In this document: piece after piece, positions 9,643 to 17,467 of the stretch
Numbering within the stretch: position 1 is the first letter of the stretch
Layout of the letters: every line of letters starts with the position of its first letter
NCBI GenBank assembly: GCA_023230485.1
Contig: JALNXG010000019.1
Span: forward strand, 1-56,590
Length of the DNA stretch: 56,590 nt
Source: Melioribacteraceae bacterium
Lineage (GTDB): Bacteria; Bacteroidota; Ignavibacteria; Ignavibacteriales; Melioribacteraceae
Direction of reading: 5' to 3'
Position numbers and translations under genes: made by a program
Notes under the pieces: generated by a model
Told to the model about the DNA's origin: nothing
Seen by the model: the letters and a program-made list of their open reading frames with translations, nothing else
Databases searched by the model: none

Positions 9643-10751
9643 TATCTTATTTTGAATGATGCCAAACTTATTATTGCTAAAATGATTGTAATTATGTAGA
9701 ACCTAATTACAATCTGTGGCTCTTTCCAACCTAATAGTTCAAAATGATGATGAATAGGAGCCATTCTAAAAACTCGCCTTCCTTCACCATATTTTTTCTT
9801 TGTGTATTTGAAATAAAGTCTTTGAATAATAACCGATATTGTTTCTAAAAAATAGATACCACCAAGAATTGGGATTAGTAATTCCTTTTTAACCAAAATT
9901 GCTAAAATGCCAAATGCGCCACCAAGAGCTAGTGAGCCTGTATCACCCATAAACACTTGAGCCGGATAAAAATTAAACCATAAAAATCCAAGTCCTGCCC
10001 CGATTAATGCAGCAATAAAAACTGTTAACTCCCCTGCTCCGGGCAAATACATTATATTTAGATAATCTGCATAAATAACATTACCTGACATATAGCTAAT
10101 TAGTGCTAATGCTATCATTACAATAATTAGAGTACCAATTGCTAAACCGTCTAATCCGTCCGTCAAGTTCACTGCATTTGATGTAGCTGTTATAATAAAA
10201 ACTACGGCAGGTATATATAAATAAGAAAAATCCCAATTCAAGTTCTTGAAAAAAGGCAATGTAGTTTCGGTATTAAATTGAGAGAACTCTGGGAGGAAAT
10301 AAACTGCCGAACCAATTATTAATCCTACTGCCACTTGTCCTAATAATTTATACCGCGCAATTAAGCCATTAGGTAATTTTGTAATCACCTTTAAGTAATC
10401 GTCTAAAAACCCCACACCCGCAAGGAACACCGTGCCAAAAAGCACTAATAATATATACGTGGACTTAATATCGCTCCATAGAAGAACCGGAATTACTACT
10501 CCAAGAATAATTATCAACCCCCCCATTGTAGGAGTTCCGGCTTTAGGTTTGTGAGATTGGGGACCATCATCTCTGACGGTTTGACCAATCTGCTTTTTCT
10601 TTAGCAAGGCTATAATTTTTGGTCCGAAATAGAATGATATAAATAGACCAGTAATAGCGGCTAATGCTGACCTAAAAGTTAGAAAGCGGAATATGTCGAA
10701 TCCCGGAGGATTGAATTGTTTATTTATGTAATCAAATAAGTAATAAAACAT
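9642..10751 (-). CDS. mraY: Phospho-MurNAc-pentapeptide transferase MraY
   Basis: Polytopic inner-membrane enzyme that moves phospho-MurNAc-pentapeptide from UDP to undecaprenyl phosphate, making lipid I. 369 residues, about ten membrane helices. The catalytic and Mg-binding motifs appear in order: GFLDDYLK, the NLTDGLDGLA loop, FMGDTGSLALGG, and APIHHHFE near the C-terminus. The longer N-terminal region and the HHH motif distinguish it from WecA. It shares a base with murF on one side and murD on the other. Confidence 0.98.
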   Translation of the reverse strand: MFYYLFDYINKQFNPPGFDIFRFLTFRSALAAITGLFISFYFGPKIIALLKKKQIGQTVRDDGPQSHKPKAGTPTMGGLIIILGVVIPVLLWSDIKSTYILLVLFGTVFLAGVGFLDDYLKVITKLPNGLIARYKLLGQVAVGLIIGSAVYFLPEFSQFNTETTLPFFKNLNWDFSYLYIPAVVFIITATSNAVNLTDGLDGLAIGTLIIVMIALALISYMSGNVIYADYLNIMYLPGAGELTVFIAALIGAGLGFLWFNFYPAQVFMGDTGSLALGGAFGILAILVKKELLIPILGGIYFLETISVIIQRLYFKYTKKKYGEGRRVFRMAPIHHHFELLGWKEPQIVIRFYIITIILAIISLASFKIR

Positions 10752-12130
10752 TATTTATTCCCATTCTCAATTTGTTTTACGAATTGTTCCATTTTCATAC
10801 CACGTGAACCCTTTATTAATACTACTGATTCACTTAAATCAAGCTTATTTATTAAATCTGATAACTCAGTTCTTTCTTTGCAATAAATTGTTATCTGTTT
10901 TTCTTTTTTAAGTTTATTATGGAGATGCTTCATAGCTTTGCCTATTAAAAGTACTCCATTAAAATTATGTTTTATAATAATCTCTGATAAAGATTCGTGC
11001 ATCTTTTTGCTTTGTCTTCCTAACTCAAACATATCGCCAAGAATTAAAAATTTGTTTTTGTACAACTTTATTTTTGCAACTAATTCAATAGCAGCTTTAC
11101 TTGATTCAGGATTTGAATTATATGTATCATCAATTAGAAGCATATCCTTTAATGGCTTTGCCTCTAACCTCCCCTTTGCAGGTATTAGTATCTTTGCGGC
11201 TGATTTGATCTCTTTAACTGTTAAATCTAAATTTAATGCAATTGCAACGGCAGCTAAAAAATTAGAAGCATTCGATTGCCCTAATACGGGAAGATCAATA
11301 CTAAATTTTACATCCTGCATAGTGATTTCAATTTTAGATTTACCGTCAGGAGTAATTCCCAAAATTTTTCCTTTGACGTTCGGTCTGCCTTTAAAACCAT
11401 AAGTAACCTTATTCTTAAAGTCTTTCATTTTTTCTTTAAGAATAGGGTCATCACTATTTACGAATATCTTTCCGCCATTAAGCAATGTATAACTGAATAA
11501 TGCAGATTTCTCTTTATAAACTCCTTCTTTATTTTTAAGAAATTCTAAATGAGATTCTCCGATATTTGTTATCAATGCGAAATCAGGCAATGAAATTGAA
11601 GCTATATATTCAATCTCGCCAAAATGATTTGTCCCTTCTTCGAGCACTAATATTTCTGTATTAGCTTTTGCATTAAAAATAGTAAGAGGTACTCCAATAT
11701 GGTTATTGTTATTAGCTTCAGTCTTTACAACATTAAATTGCTCGCTTAGTAGTGTCGAAACAAAATCTTTTGTAGTTGTCTTTCCGTTACTGCCCGTTAT
11801 GCCAATTACTGCACCATTTAATTTTTTTCTATAAATACGAGCTAAATCTCCAAACGCTTTTGTTGTATCATCCACAGCTACTATTACTACATTATCACTT
11901 TTAATATTTTTGTAATATTCTTTATTTATAACAATAGTTTTTGCGCCGGTTAAAATTGCATCCTCAATAAATTTATGTCCGTCATGTTTATCCCCCTTGA
12001 TAGCGAAAAATATCGAGTTCTTTTTTGCAAGAGTAGAATTAATAACAACTTTATTAGTATTAGAAAAAACATCAGGGTTATAAATAACTGATGATGGAAT
12101 TTCAAATAAATCATTAATTGTAATTTTCAT
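10751..12130 (-). CDS. murF: UDP-MurNAc-tripeptide--D-alanyl-D-alanine ligase
   Basis: Mur ligase that adds the preformed D-Ala-D-Ala dipeptide, completing the pentapeptide precursor. 459 residues. The ATP loop GSNGKTTT is at 113-120, the central domain has NIGESHLEFL, and the C-terminal domain has LIDDTYNSNPES, the MurF form of the conserved motif. D-Ala-D-Ala ligase (ddl), which supplies the substrate, is not in this window. Confidence 0.97.
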   Translation of the reverse strand: MKITINDLFEIPSSVIYNPDVFSNTNKVVINSTLAKKNSIFFAIKGDKHDGHKFIEDAILTGAKTIVINKEYYKNIKSDNVVIVAVDDTTKAFGDLARIYRKKLNGAVIGITGSNGKTTTKDFVSTLLSEQFNVVKTEANNNNHIGVPLTIFNAKANTEILVLEEGTNHFGEIEYIASISLPDFALITNIGESHLEFLKNKEGVYKEKSALFSYTLLNGGKIFVNSDDPILKEKMKDFKNKVTYGFKGRPNVKGKILGITPDGKSKIEITMQDVKFSIDLPVLGQSNASNFLAAVAIALNLDLTVKEIKSAAKILIPAKGRLEAKPLKDMLLIDDTYNSNPESSKAAIELVAKIKLYKNKFLILGDMFELGRQSKKMHESLSEIIIKHNFNGVLLIGKAMKHLHNKLKKEKQITIYCKERTELSDLINKLDLSESVVLIKGSRGMKMEQFVKQIENGNK

Positions 12131-13602
12131 TTTAACCTCGCTAAATATTCTTCGGCTTTTTCTTTATCTGAGAAATGTGTCCTTACGCCATTAACCTCGC
12201 TGTAACACTCATGCCCTTTCCCGGCTATCAATATTATTGATCCTTCAGGTGAATTTACAATTGCTCGTTTAATTGCTTCTTCTCTATTAACACATAATTC
12301 ATAATTATCTTTCGTAATTCCGTTTGTTATTTCTTCAATAATTTTATTTGGGTCTTCTGTCCTGGGATTATCAGAAGTAACATAAACGTAATCGCCAGAA
12401 TCAGTTGCTATTTTCCCCATTATTGGTCTTTTAGTTTTATCTCTATCGCCACCACATCCAAAGACAGTAACGATATAATGTTTATTATCAGCAATTTTCT
12501 TTACTGCATCCAATGCTTGTTGCAGGCTATCTGCTGTATGTGAATAATCAATAATTGCAGTTTTCGTTTTTCCTCTTATTACTTCAAAACGCCCGGGTAC
12601 TTGCGGTGTCTTTTTAATTCCATCTATTATTAATTCTTTATCCATTCCCATTTCAGAAAATAATGCAAAAGAGGAAGCTGCATTATATGCATTGAAATGA
12701 CCGACTAAACCTGTATGTAATTCATAATTAACATTTTTATGTACGATTCTAAAATCCGTTCCCTGAAATGAATAATTTATATTCTCAATTTTGTAATCAG
12801 ATTCATTTTTGCCGTAAGTCGAAACTTTTGCTTTTGTATTTTTTACAATTTCTATTCCACTTATATCGTCTATATTTGTAATCGCCACTCCGCTTTTTGG
12901 CAGCATATCGAATAATTTCTTTTTAGCATTAAAATAATTATCAAATGTCTTATGATAATCCATATGGTCTGAAGTGATATTGCAAAAAATTGCCGCATCG
13001 AATGTTAGATATTCAACACGATTAAAATCTAATGAGTGTGAAGAAACTTCCATTACGCAATGAGAACATCCGTTAATTATCATCTGACCAAATAATTTAT
13101 TTAGTGTATTTGATAATGGCGTAGTTAATTTTGTTTCAACTACTTTATCACCAATATAATTTGCAATTGTACCAATCAAACCGGTCTTAAAACCTGCGTT
13201 TTCTAAAATGTGTTTTATATAAAAAGCTGTGGTTGTTTTTCCCTTTGTGCCTGTTATTCCTATTAAATTAAGCTTGTCCGAAGGATTATTAAAAAAGATT
13301 GATGATGCTTTTGCAAATGCTAATCGGGAATTATCAACTACGATCTTAATACAGCCCGAATTTATAAATACATCATCACTTACGAAATCTTTATCTGTAA
13401 CTATAATCGCCGAAGCTCCTTTAGCAATTACATCTTTAATATATCTATGACCATTTTCTTTTTCGCCATTGATAGCGATAAAAAGAGAATTACATTTCGA
13501 TTCGCGTGAATCGACTGTAATGTCTTCGATAAGCGTGTTTTCAAAATTTCCAATAATAGAAGTAGTATCTAAATGAATTAATATCTCTGATAGTTTTTTC
13601 AA
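12127..13602 (-). CDS. murE: UDP-MurNAc-tripeptide synthetase (meso-DAP-adding) MurE
   Basis: Mur ligase adding the third amino acid to UDP-MurNAc-L-Ala-D-Glu. 491 residues. The ATP loop GTKGKTTT is at 118-125, and the substrate loop DNPR is at 411-414. By established knowledge, DNPR marks enzymes that add meso-diaminopimelate rather than lysine, so this organism should have A1-gamma type Gram-negative peptidoglycan. It overlaps ftsI by 4 bp and murF by 4 bp. Confidence 0.97.
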   Translation of the reverse strand: MKKLSEILIHLDTTSIIGNFENTLIEDITVDSRESKCNSLFIAINGEKENGHRYIKDVIAKGASAIIVTDKDFVSDDVFINSGCIKIVVDNSRLAFAKASSIFFNNPSDKLNLIGITGTKGKTTTAFYIKHILENAGFKTGLIGTIANYIGDKVVETKLTTPLSNTLNKLFGQMIINGCSHCVMEVSSHSLDFNRVEYLTFDAAIFCNITSDHMDYHKTFDNYFNAKKKLFDMLPKSGVAITNIDDISGIEIVKNTKAKVSTYGKNESDYKIENINYSFQGTDFRIVHKNVNYELHTGLVGHFNAYNAASSFALFSEMGMDKELIIDGIKKTPQVPGRFEVIRGKTKTAIIDYSHTADSLQQALDAVKKIADNKHYIVTVFGCGGDRDKTKRPIMGKIATDSGDYVYVTSDNPRTEDPNKIIEEITNGITKDNYELCVNREEAIKRAIVNSPEGSIILIAGKGHECYSEVNGVRTHFSDKEKAEEYLARLK

Positions 13603-15632
13603 TTTATATTCACCGGAATTTTTTTATTTTGTGATTCACAGATTAAGACACAAATTTGAGTTTTATCGATAGGAGAACCGGCAATAATACTTTGCCAAAC
13701 AATCCTTCCGCTTCCTTCTATTCTATATTTCACTCCCAATGTATTCAGAATTGCAATTCCATCTCTTTGAGATTTATTTGCTAAATCAGGCATTGAAGAT
13801 TTATCTATAATTCTGGTTGCCGGTTTTGAAACTGCTTTCTCAATCGAAACTTTATTAGGATTTAGAAAAGCTTTTGATTCTTTCTTCTCTATCGGCAATA
13901 CAACACTATTTTCTGCAATCATATTTTCGAATAAATTTTCTTTGCGTTCAATCTTTTTTGAACCATCAAGGATTGAAATATCTGCTTGAATGATTCGATC
14001 TGCCACTCTTGCAAATACCGGTGCCGCTACTATACCTCCATATTTTCCATTAACCGGTGAATGATAAACTATTAGCATAATTATTTTAGGATTATCTGCC
14101 GGAAAAAATCCAACGAATGAAGAGTTATGCGCATTCGATGAATAAGAATTATTTACTAATAATTGAGAAGTACCGGTCTTCCCTCCGACAAGCACATTTT
14201 CTAACATTGCAGCTTTTCCAGTTCCACTTTCGACAACACCTATCATGATATCACGCATTTTTTTTGAAGTTGATTCAGAAACAACTTTTCTGATTCTTTG
14301 TGGTTCTTTATTCTCGATTTCAATGCCGTTACTATTAGTAATCTCTTTTACGATATATGGTTTATATAGATAGCCGCCATTTATTAATGCGCTATATGCG
14401 TTTATCAATTGTAGCGGGGTTACTGAAACTTCATATCCATAAGATATGAATGCCTTGCTTATAGCTGAGAATTTTGAAGGAAGTTTTAAGTAACCCGGAG
14501 ATTCACTCGGTAAATCAATTGCTGTCGGAATGCTAAAACCAAAATCTCTTAAATATTTATATAGTTCCTCATCATCTAATCTTTGTGAAAGCTTTGCCAT
14601 TCCAATATTACTCGACTGTTCGAGAACCTCTCTAACATTAAGTGAAATATGTTTATGCGAGTCTCTTATATGTACTTTTTTAAATAGAAAATCTCCATTT
14701 TCAGTATCAATTATTTCATTTTCATTTACAACATTTTTTTCAAACATCATCGACATAATGATTGCTTTGAAAGTAGAACCCGGTTCATAAGTGTCTGTCA
14801 ATGCTCGATTTCTTCTATTATCCGCCTCAAATAAATTGTAATTTGCCGGATCATAATCAGGGAAATTAGCCAGCGATAATATTTCACCTGTATTTGGATT
14901 CATTATAATAGCAGTTGCAGACTTTGCATTAAATTCTGTTATTCCTTTAGATAATTCCTCTTCCAGAATATTTTGATATGTCTTATTAATTGTCAGAACT
15001 ACTGAATTGCCCGGGATTGAGGCTTTTGTTTGAGAATTATCAAATGTAATTATTCCACCCTTAACATCTTTTTCAATAAAATAAACACCATCGATCCCTG
15101 TCAACTTTTGATTATAAACTTTTTCAATACCGTTTGTACCTTTCATATCCTTATTTACAAAACCAAGGATATGAGAAGCTAAACTTCCATAAGGATAAAC
15201 CCTTGAATAATCTTCTGTATATCCCAATCCATCAATTGACAATTCCTTCAATAATGCTGCTTTATCATAACTAACATTTTTTTCTAAATAAACAATCTTA
15301 GTACCGGACTTTATTAAGTTTAAGTAATAGGATTTATTTTTCTGCATGATTTTAGAAAATGCGTTTGCAATAGAGTCAGGGAGATTATTTTTCATCATCC
15401 TTTTATCAACAAAAAACGTAGCATTATCTTTAGTATAACTAAGAATGGTTCCTTCTCTATCTTTAATTACTCCTCTCTCGGCTTTTATTTTTCTAACATA
15501 GTTCTGCTGATTTTCAGCTAATATTGAGTAATACTCGTGTTTATTAATCTGAATATGATATAGCCTTGCAATTATTAAAATAAATGCAAGAAGGAATGTA
15601 GCAATAACAAATAATGCCCGACTAGTATTCAT
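13599..15632 (-). CDS. ftsI: Septal transpeptidase FtsI/PBP3 with C-terminal PASTA domain
   Basis: Class B penicillin-binding protein that cross-links septal peptidoglycan with FtsW. 677 residues: a transmembrane segment at about 6-26, the PBP dimerisation domain (about 50-200), and a transpeptidase domain with SxxK at 286-289 (STFK), SxN at 340-342 and KTG at 485-487. At about 615-675 there is one PASTA-type domain, not found in E. coli PBP3 but common in Bacteroidota and SpoVD-like proteins. It overlaps ftsL by 11 bp. Confidence 0.96.
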   Translation of the reverse strand: MNTSRALFVIATFLLAFILIIARLYHIQINKHEYYSILAENQQNYVRKIKAERGVIKDREGTILSYTKDNATFFVDKRMMKNNLPDSIANAFSKIMQKNKSYYLNLIKSGTKIVYLEKNVSYDKAALLKELSIDGLGYTEDYSRVYPYGSLASHILGFVNKDMKGTNGIEKVYNQKLTGIDGVYFIEKDVKGGIITFDNSQTKASIPGNSVVLTINKTYQNILEEELSKGITEFNAKSATAIIMNPNTGEILSLANFPDYDPANYNLFEADNRRNRALTDTYEPGSTFKAIIMSMMFEKNVVNENEIIDTENGDFLFKKVHIRDSHKHISLNVREVLEQSSNIGMAKLSQRLDDEELYKYLRDFGFSIPTAIDLPSESPGYLKLPSKFSAISKAFISYGYEVSVTPLQLINAYSALINGGYLYKPYIVKEITNSNGIEIENKEPQRIRKVVSESTSKKMRDIMIGVVESGTGKAAMLENVLVGGKTGTSQLLVNNSYSSNAHNSSFVGFFPADNPKIIMLIVYHSPVNGKYGGIVAAPVFARVADRIIQADISILDGSKKIERKENLFENMIAENSVVLPIEKKESKAFLNPNKVSIEKAVSKPATRIIDKSSMPDLANKSQRDGIAILNTLGVKYRIEGSGRIVWQSIIAGSPIDKTQICVLICESQNKKIPVNIN

Positions 15633-15945
15633 ATTTTTCTTTTAGTACTAATTCAATTTGTTTTAGTTGTGTTTTGCTAATTGTAATTTTTTCAAAAACT
15701 TCTGAACTTCTAATAAGATTAAGACTATCGGCGGCAAAGGAAGTTATTCTATCTTCAGATTCTAATGTTTGAATTTCTACTCTTTTCATTTCTATAGTAT
15801 TCTTTTTTCTATTAAACATCTCTATCGAAGATACAATCTCTCTTCTATTGTTTTTGTTTTCAGTAACTAGAACTACATAGATAAAAATTAATATAGCGGT
15901 AAATAGAACAGTTACTATCGTATATAAAATATTCGATCTATTCAT
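15622..15945 (-). CDS. ftsL: FtsL-like divisome protein
   Basis: A 107-residue bitopic protein with one transmembrane segment (about 7-29) followed by a predicted coiled coil (NRREIVSSIEMFNRKKNTIEM and on), the usual FtsL layout. FtsL forms the FtsQLB complex that activates FtsWI. Sequence similarity in this family is too weak for a direct call. Identification depends on size, topology and position between rsmH and ftsI, overlapping both. Confidence 0.82.
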   Translation of the reverse strand: MNRSNILYTIVTVLFTAILIFIYVVLVTENKNNRREIVSSIEMFNRKKNTIEMKRVEIQTLESEDRITSFAADSLNLIRSSEVFEKITISKTQLKQIELVLKEKYEY

Positions 15946-16867
15946 CTTCTAATCTTTCAGCAATCCTTAATTTTGCACTTCTGGAACGAGGATTAATTTT
16001 TAATTCCTCGTCAGAAGCTATAATTGGTCTCGAAGTAATTATTTTTAATCTTTTCTTTTTATCGCAAATACATACCGGATATTCAGGAGGACAGATACAA
16101 GAGATACTTTCATATTTGAATTTATCTTTTACGATTCTATCTTCTAAGGAATGAAAGGAGATTATTGCAATTCTCCCCCCTTTAGCTAATAATCCTATAG
16201 CATTTTCCAAAAATATTTCCAGTTCACCAAGTTCATTGTTTACTTCAATTCTTAATGCCTGGAAAATTCTTGATAAAGTCTTATTAAGATTTTTTGCACC
16301 GACTGATTTTTCGATTACCTCTTTAAGTTCTAAAGTGGTAGTAATTTTTTTTGAATCTCTTGCAGAAACGATTCTTCTTGCGATTCTTCTTGAATCTCTT
16401 TCTTCACCATACTTATAAAATATATTTGCTAATTCATTTTCATCAAGAGAATTGATAAGATTAGCAGCGTTGATTTTAGTGGATTTATCCATCCGTAGAT
16501 CGAGAGGCGCATCTTCACGATATGTAAACCCACTTTCCGGATTATCATATTGAAAAGAAGAAACCCCTAGATCTGCTAAGATGCCGTCAAATCTGTCAAT
16601 GAACTCAATTTTTGCTATTTTGTCTATATTAACAAAGGAAGTGTTATAAATCGTAAATCTTTTTTCATCTTTAAATCTTTCTAAACAAAAATCAAAAGCG
16701 TCTTTATCTTTATCAGTTCCAAATAATTTTGATTCTTCACTGATATTTTTTAGGATTTCGCCCGAATGTCCTCCGAATCCTACTGTACCATCGAAGTAAT
16801 TCCCATCTTTTTTTTCTAAGAGTAATTTGATAGTCTCCTCTAAAAGTACAGGTACATGTTTTATCAT
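15938..16867 (-). CDS. rsmH: 16S rRNA m4C1402 methyltransferase RsmH (MraW)
   Basis: SAM-dependent methyltransferase that N4-methylates C1402 in the decoding centre of 16S rRNA. 309 residues, typical length. The N-terminal HVPVLLEE motif, the SAM-binding DGTVGFGGHS loop (about residues 26-35), GVSSFQ and ISFHSLEDR are all present, as is the inserted helical domain (about 110-215). The 3' end contains the expected NPRSRSAKLR tail. The start overlaps mraZ by 4 bp. Confidence 0.98.
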   Translation of the reverse strand: MIKHVPVLLEETIKLLLEKKDGNYFDGTVGFGGHSGEILKNISEESKLFGTDKDKDAFDFCLERFKDEKRFTIYNTSFVNIDKIAKIEFIDRFDGILADLGVSSFQYDNPESGFTYREDAPLDLRMDKSTKINAANLINSLDENELANIFYKYGEERDSRRIARRIVSARDSKKITTTLELKEVIEKSVGAKNLNKTLSRIFQALRIEVNNELGELEIFLENAIGLLAKGGRIAIISFHSLEDRIVKDKFKYESISCICPPEYPVCICDKKKRLKIITSRPIIASDEELKINPRSRSAKLRIAERLEDE

Positions 16868-17313
16868 CTCGGTCTTTTCTGCATCACCTGTTTGGCAGAA
16901 TCAATATAAGAGCTATTAAATTCCTCTTTATATTTTTCATATTTCTCAGGATTCCATAATTCAATTTTTTTATCCTGTCCTAAAACTAAAACCTCTTTTT
17001 CTATACCTGCATATTCCAATAAATTTTTAGGAATCAAGATCCTCGATTGTGCATCTAAATTATCTTCCGATACATTTTCTAAAAATAATCTCTTGAATGA
17101 AGCTTCTTCAGGAACGAAATCATCTAATTGATCTATTCGGGACATTATTTCTGTTTTCCAATGATCTTGAGGATAGATTTCAATGCATTCCACTAAACCT
17201 TTGGTCATAAAAATGGTATTATCAGCTTCGGGATTGATATATTTCTTTATCTTTGCAGGTAAAGCAACTCTTCCTTTGGCATCTACTGAATATATATGTT
17301 TACCTACGAACAA
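16864..17313 (-). CDS. mraZ: Transcriptional regulator MraZ
   Basis: AbrB/SpoVT-fold DNA-binding protein, first gene and expected autorepressor of the dcw operon. Two MraZ repeats are visible, each with a D-x-K/Q-x-R signature: DAKGRVALPAK near the N-terminus and DAQSRILIPK around residue 90. The open frame extends to two GTG codons at 17322 and 17319, but the family begins with M-F-x-G, which here is TTG-TTC-GTA-GGT. A Shine-Dalgarno AGGTGG (17319-17324) lies 5 nt before that TTG, so I place the start at 17313 (about 149 residues). The last operator repeat overlaps this ribosome-binding site. Confidence 0.92.
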   Translation of the reverse strand: MFVGKHIYSVDAKGRVALPAKIKKYINPEADNTIFMTKGLVECIEIYPQDHWKTEIMSRIDQLDDFVPEEASFKRLFLENVSEDNLDAQSRILIPKNLLEYAGIEKEVLVLGQDKKIELWNPEKYEKYKEEFNSSYIDSAKQVMQKRPR

Positions 17314-17314
17314 A

Positions 17315-17354
17315 TTCACCACCTTTTGACATTATTCAACACTTTTCCCCACTT
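17315..17354 (-). promoter_or_regulatory. Candidate MraZ operator: four 10-bp direct repeats
   Basis: On the minus strand the bases just before mraZ read as four consecutive 10-mers: AAGTGGGGAA, AAGTGTTGAA, TAATGTCAAA, AGGTGGTGAA. The consensus is AAGTGNTGAA with a period of exactly 10 bp. MraZ is known to bind tandem G-rich boxes about 10 bp apart upstream of its own gene (TGGGN5-type in E. coli, AAAGTGG-type in Mollicutes). The position directly downstream of the promoter and over the ribosome-binding site suggests autorepression. The repeat is seen; the binding is inferred. Confidence 0.65.
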
Positions 17355-17361
17355 GGGTTCA

Positions 17362-17390
17362 AAATAACTGAATTTAAGTGGAAAAGTCAA
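17362..17390 (-). promoter_or_regulatory. Candidate dcw operon promoter
   Basis: TTGACT (17385-17390) and TTATTT (17362-17367) are separated by 17 bp on the minus strand, resembling a housekeeping -35/-10 pair. The -10 region also reads TATTTTG, close to the TAnnTTTG element of the phylum. Transcription would begin around 17355, at the edge of the MraZ box array. Weak AT-rich motifs like these can occur by chance. Confidence 0.45.
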
Positions 17391-17467
17391 GAAATTTCTT
17401 TACTAAAATTCAAAAAAGATTTAGCTAAGTTGTTTATTGAAAATAGGTTATGTGATGTAGGACAAAA

